NCBI GenBank assembly: GCA_031291675.1
Contig: JARLIO010000075.1
Coordinates: 1-64,000 of the forward strand
From: Azospirillaceae bacterium
GTDB lineage: Bacteria; Pseudomonadota; Alphaproteobacteria; Azospirillales; Azospirillaceae
Length of the DNA: 64,000 nucleotides
Direction: 5' to 3'
Of this stretch, positions 60,865 to 64,000 are shown piece after piece. The notes below the pieces were generated by a model. It ran no database searches. It was given only the letters and a program-made list of their open reading frames with translations, and had not been told where the DNA came from. Position numbers and translations under genes: made by a program. Each line of letters opens with the position of its first letter. Positions within the stretch are counted from its first letter, which is position 1.

Positions 60865-61341
60865 ATGGCACCTTTTACCATCCGGGCCGGACGCACGCTG
60901 GCAGCGACAACCATTTTCGGCGCTTTCCTGGTCCTGGCGCCGCTGCAGCAGGGCTATGCCCAGGACGCCGCGTCGTCGAAACAAGCCGAGGCCGGCCATA
61001 CAATTCGCCAGGACAAGGATCACAGCGAAGACCGGATCAAAGAACTGCATGGGAAGCTGCACATCACGGCGGAACAGGAAGAGCCGTGGAGCAAAGTCGC
61101 GGAAATAATGCGCGAAAATGGAAGGGCTTTTCACGCCCTCCTGACAGTTCGGTCGGGCAAGCTCAAAGAGATGACGGCGCTCGATGACCTCAACTCCTAC
61201 CAACTCCTCGCCAACGAACATGCCGATGGACTACGCCGGCTGATTCCGGCTTTCACGAGCCTTTATGCCACCATGACGCCCGCGCAGCAGAAGATCACCG
61301 ACCATGTCTTCCGCGAGCATCAACGCCGCCATCATTCGTGA
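60865..61341 (+). CDS. Spy/CpxP-like periplasmic protein
   Basis: A 158-residue secreted helical protein. The signal peptide covers residues ~8-33 (V-L-A-P-L-Q-Q-G-Y-A-Q). The mature part has the two LTxxQ-like motifs of the Spy/CpxP fold: L-H-I-T-A-E-Q-E-E-P-W and M-T-P-A-Q-Q-K-I-T-D. GAGGA lies six bases before ATG 60865. Likely an ATP-independent periplasmic chaperone; the preceding FixJ-like promoter ties it to the stress set. Confidence 0.85.
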   Translation: MAPFTIRAGRTLAATTIFGAFLVLAPLQQGYAQDAASSKQAEAGHTIRQDKDHSEDRIKELHGKLHITAEQEEPWSKVAEIMRENGRAFHALLTVRSGKLKEMTALDDLNSYQLLANEHADGLRRLIPAFTSLYATMTPAQQKITDHVFREHQRRHHS

Positions 61342-61446
61342 TACTGCCCGCCCCGACACCGGGCCGGTCATTCCCGTCACGCGACCATCGCCAGGGCGCG
61401 ACGCCTGAAACCTGGCGCCCTGACCCGAGGGATCCGGCGATCCTGT

Positions 61447-61500
61447 TGACCTCCGGGGATCCGGGGATCCCCCTGACCTCCGGGGATCCGGGGATCCCCC
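61447..61500 (+). repeat. 27-bp tandem duplication rich in GGATCC
   Basis: TGACCTCCGGGGATCCGGGG plus ATCCCCC occurs twice in a row. Each unit contains the palindrome GGGGATCCGGGGATCCCC. It lies in the leader of the next gene. Confidence 0.9.
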
Positions 61501-61517
61501 TGACAAGGATATCCATC

Positions 61518-61811
61518 ATGACATCCGCAACGCCCTGGACCAGCAAGACGCGATGGGCTTTCGGGCCCGCCGCCTTGGCGCTCGTCATCGCAACGCTGGC
61601 CATCGGCCTGCCGACAGCACCGGCGCAGGCCCAGGACTATTACCATCACGAACGGCGTGCACCGCCGCACTATGAGCACCATCGCCACCCCTACCAGCCC
61701 GAGCCCTACTACGGACCGCCGGCTTATGCCTACCCGCCACCGCCCGTCTACTACGCCCCGCCTCCGGGCCCGCCGGTGATCGATTTCGTGTTTCCGTTGC
61801 GCCTTCGCTAG
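61518..61811 (+). CDS. Secreted Tyr/Pro/His-rich protein
   Basis: A 97-residue protein with a signal peptide (A-L-A-L-V-I-A-T-L-A-I-G-L-P-T-A-P-A-Q-A) and a mature part very rich in Tyr, Pro and His (Y-Y-H-H-E-R-R-A-P-P-H-Y, Y-A-Y-P-P-P-P-V-Y-Y-A-P-P-P-G-P-P). It ends in a short hydrophobic strand, V-I-D-F-V-F-P-L. Similar small proteins are common in alphaproteobacteria and have no known function. AAGGA precedes ATG 61518. The frame extends upstream through the 27-bp repeat, but the signal peptide fixes the start. Confidence 0.75.
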   Translation: MTSATPWTSKTRWAFGPAALALVIATLAIGLPTAPAQAQDYYHHERRAPPHYEHHRHPYQPEPYYGPPAYAYPPPPVYYAPPPGPPVIDFVFPLRLR

Positions 61812-61812
61812 A

Positions 61813-61911
61813 GCATTTTCCGCCCAAGCGGGTTCCGGTTGGACGTAGAAAATGCGACAAAACAAAGACCTCGAGCTGTTTCCGATCCAACGTGACCGGA
61901 AACAGCTCGAG
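61813..61911. repeat. Alphaproteobacterial palindromic intergenic element
   Basis: Two nested inverted repeats in tandem: GCATTTTC/GAAAATGC (61813-61820, 61848-61855) and CTCGAGCTGTTTCCG/CGGAAACAGCTCGAG (61870-61884, 61897-61911). The TAGAGCATTTTC start is typical of dispersed palindromic elements of alphaproteobacteria. It may also act as terminator for the gene before it. Confidence 0.65.
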
Positions 61912-62349
61912 TAGCTCGCGTCGCTGACAATGAGAGGATCTCTCGCCACCGCCATGCCTGCGTTCGCGAGGGTGACGGTCGCAAATTCGCTGACGCACCC
62001 CGCCAGCCCCCTGGCCGCGGCCCCCGGTCTCCGACAGAGGTCCGCGCCTGTCCAATCCGTCCAATCGGCGATCGGCGCCACGCCGGTCATCGGGCGATGA
62101 TCGCGGACGACGACAAGGACCCGGGCCCGGCCAAGACACCGCCGGCTCACGGCGCCGAACCCGTCGTTTTGACCGACCGGAAATCGGCGACCGCGGCCTG
62201 ACGCCGGGCAAACTCATGCGGCAATGGCGGAGAATTCACCCCTTGAGCAACGGCGGCGCGGTCGGATCAAAACGCGCCGCTGCGATCCAGGGCGCGATTC
62301 AGGGCGCGATCTGGGGCCGCATGGCCGCAGCGCCACGCCGTCGCCACGA
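61912..62349. other. Intergenic region, no gene recognised
   Basis: About 440 bases. Frames exist on both strands but without family resemblance or good ribosome-binding sites. Confidence 0.4.
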
Positions 62350-62775
62350 TCAACCGCCCCAGGCGATGAACAAACCGATGTCGCCGGGCATACCGTCGGG
62401 GAACGTTAAGACCCGGGCGGCCAATTTGTAGCCAAGCCCGGCCAGCTCGCTCGACCATGCTTGATAAATCTCCGCCGCTTCACCCTGCAGCGTCGCAGGC
62501 CATTCGGCCGTGTTGCTGTTGATGGCTCGACCGGAATCGGTGCAAATATCGCTGGGGAAGGTCACGACCTGGCATTCTCTTTCACCATTCTTCGCGGCGG
62601 CCTCCATGCTCTCGATTATTTTCTTCCAGTGCGGCTTGTCAAGATGACTGTTCCTCGCCTCATCGATTTCTCTTTGTCGTTGCTCAAGAAGCTTGAGGTG
62701 TTGTTCCTTATCGGTGTCCTCAAGAGCTTTTCTGCGACTTGATTCCATTTCACGCAATTGTTCGGCCGTCAACAT
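62350..62775 (-). CDS. Hypothetical protein with helical N-terminus
   Basis: A 141-residue soluble protein. The first ~60 residues are highly charged and helical (A-E-Q-L-R-E-M-E-S-S-R-R-K-A-L-E, H-L-K-L-L-E-Q-R-Q-R-E-I-D-E-A-R). The second half is globular-looking with Trp residues and ends F-P-D-G-M-P-G-D-I-G-L-F-I-A-W-G-G. I do not recognise the family. Codon use fits the genome, and the start has no competing upstream frame. It is isolated. Confidence 0.6.
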   Translation of the reverse strand: MLTAEQLREMESSRRKALEDTDKEQHLKLLEQRQREIDEARNSHLDKPHWKKIIESMEAAAKNGERECQVVTFPSDICTDSGRAINSNTAEWPATLQGEAAEIYQAWSSELAGLGYKLAARVLTFPDGMPGDIGLFIAWGG

Positions 62776-63325
62776 GGCTTTGTCCTTGATCCAGGATCCG
62801 CCGCTTCACGCGCCGCGACGGCATCGTCGTTCCTGAGTGTTACATGGCGCGAACACGCCCGCGGAACAAGGGCCACAATCATCTGGCCGGCAACGCTGTG
62901 ACGGTAACAATAACACCATAACCAGGAACTGCGATAAAACAGACAGCGCTGACGATCGATCGACATCTGTATTTCGCTCCATGACAATGCGATCAACATT
63001 CACACATCCAGCCATCATGCGGCATAATGGACCACGGCGCCGACGATCGCTGCTGCAACAGAACGGCATGTTTTCTTCGAACCTGCCGCAGACGAGATCG
63101 CTGCTTTCTCGCGCCCTCCAATTCGCTGCGGCGCAGCAATGGGCACCGGCATCGGCAACCTCACCGGGCACGAGGCGGGTCGATCACCCCAAGCCAATCG
63201 GGCGTTCGGCCGGGCGTCTCGGGCAATCCCTCGAAAACAGAGGGGACTGGTCATGGTGCCCCGATCGACGATGTTTTGTCATCGGACGCACATCGGGGCC
63301 AGGACCTGACCCGGTCTGGCGCGAC
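62776..63325. other. Intergenic region of 550 bases, no gene recognised
   Basis: No frame here gives a recognisable protein. The middle (62880-63020) is less GC-rich and could contain promoters. Confidence 0.4.
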
Positions 63326-63886
63326 TCAGCCCGCGACAGGAACCGGTTGAGCGGCAGAGTCCACCACCGTGGCACCGACATGGAGATCAAGGCGTGTGGG
63401 TTTGACCGTACCGAGAATCTCCCGGGCGCGCGCCACATCCGCCGCGGCACCATGGACCATCACCAGAAAACCGTCGGCCTTCACGGCAGCCTCATATTGG
63501 ATCACGCTGTCTTTCGGGATGCCGATACCATAGAGCGCGGCACCGACGGCACTCAGTCCGCCGACAACGACGGCGCCCTCGACCGCCGAAATCACGGTCG
63601 AAGCCAGATATCCAAGCACCACGACGTGCCCGACAATGGGAATGGTCAGGACCAGGCCACCGAAAAACAGTCCCCAGAGACCGCCCCAGAACGCGCCGCG
63701 CGAACCCCAAAACTTGACTCGATCGCCGACGCTGTAGAAACCAACGACTTTTTCTTCCGTGTGGTATCCCTTTCCGACAACACTGAGACTTTTCATCCCG
63801 AATCCCGCCGCGGTCAGTTCTTTCACCGCCCCCTCCGCGCCATCGTGATCGGCGAATACGCCGATGACAATATCGTTATCTTTCAT
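63326..63886 (-). CDS. DUF1269 / general-stress-17M-like protein
   Basis: A 186-residue protein starting I-V-I-G-V-F-A-D-H-D-G-A-E-G-A-V, the ferredoxin-like YflT/general stress protein 17M start. A Gly-rich hydrophobic hairpin (F-W-G-G-L-W-G-L-F-F-G-G-L-V and V-V-G-G-L-S-A-V-G-A-A-L) and a terminal segment Y-E-A-A-V-K-A-D-G-F-L-V-M-V-H-G follow. The role is unknown but the family is stress-induced. It fits the neighbourhood, although I see no FixJ-like box in the 114 bases left upstream. Confidence 0.85.
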   Translation of the reverse strand: MKDNDIVIGVFADHDGAEGAVKELTAAGFGMKSLSVVGKGYHTEEKVVGFYSVGDRVKFWGSRGAFWGGLWGLFFGGLVLTIPIVGHVVVLGYLASTVISAVEGAVVVGGLSAVGAALYGIGIPKDSVIQYEAAVKADGFLVMVHGAAADVARAREILGTVKPTRLDLHVGATVVDSAAQPVPVAG

Positions 63887-64000
63887 TTGCTTTTCCTTCA
63901 GGGTGAAACAGCCCGTGATGTGGGCGTCTTTTCTTGCAGCTCACTTTGAGGCGAATATGCGCGTCATTTCGCCATTCGGGATGCTTTCCCGGCCGACAAG

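Overview
The window is GC-rich chromosomal DNA of an alphaproteobacterium, most likely a member of the Rhodospirillales or a relative. This rests on codon use, the alphaproteobacterial flavour of the regulators (FixJ-type HTH, CHASE3-HAMP chemoreceptor), a palindromic intergenic element of alphaproteobacterial type, and the mix of small stress proteins (CsbD, DUF3309, DUF3096, entericidin). Genus assignment is not possible from sequence alone. I see no rRNA, tRNA or CRISPR.

Layout. 0-0.6 kb: insertion-sequence debris. 0.6-5.4 kb: Hsp20, gamma-glutamyltransferase, and an lrgAB-type membrane pair divergent from a LysR regulator. 5.4-17.9 kb: a TPR-GT41 (O-GlcNAc-transferase-like) glycosyltransferase immediately downstream of a 3,428-residue protein made almost wholly of about 425 Thr/Ser-rich octapeptides. 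18-24 kb: a possible small RNA with a strong terminator, a two-domain kinase, a CbpA-like DnaJ, and an AT-rich capsule-type glycosyltransferase fused to a GC-rich 28-residue-repeat coiled coil. 25-30 kb: GST, cytochrome b561 with PepSY partners, and a PepSY/OmpR/histidine-kinase operon. 30-39 kb: TPR-fucosyltransferase-like protein, Spy-like protein, an orphan PqqD/lasso-B2 pair, a chemoreceptor, a MarR-isochorismatase-AbrB operon, and a GT-C-like membrane protein. 40-47.4 kb: a divergent organosulfur cluster (monooxygenase plus SsuABC-type transporter on one side; acyl-CoA-dehydrogenase-like oxidoreductase, thiol dioxygenase and a four-domain rhodanese on the other).

47.5-64 kb is an envelope/stress neighbourhood: OmpA-type proteins, small lipoproteins, entericidin, CsbD, DUF3309/DUF3096, SYLF, BON and Spy-like proteins. 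In its centre lies a 1,484-residue CheB-CheR-PAS-kinase-REC-REC-FixJ-type regulator. Nine promoters here share a box, (G)TAGGTAGTTTCCGAG or a close variant, placed 26 or 27 bases before a TAnnnT -10 hexamer. The box resembles the GTAMGTAG site of Sinorhizobium FixJ, and the regulator's DNA-binding domain is FixJ-like. I therefore propose a local regulon in which the hybrid kinase-regulator activates envelope stress genes. This and the octapeptide/GT41 pair are the two most promising undescribed systems in the window.
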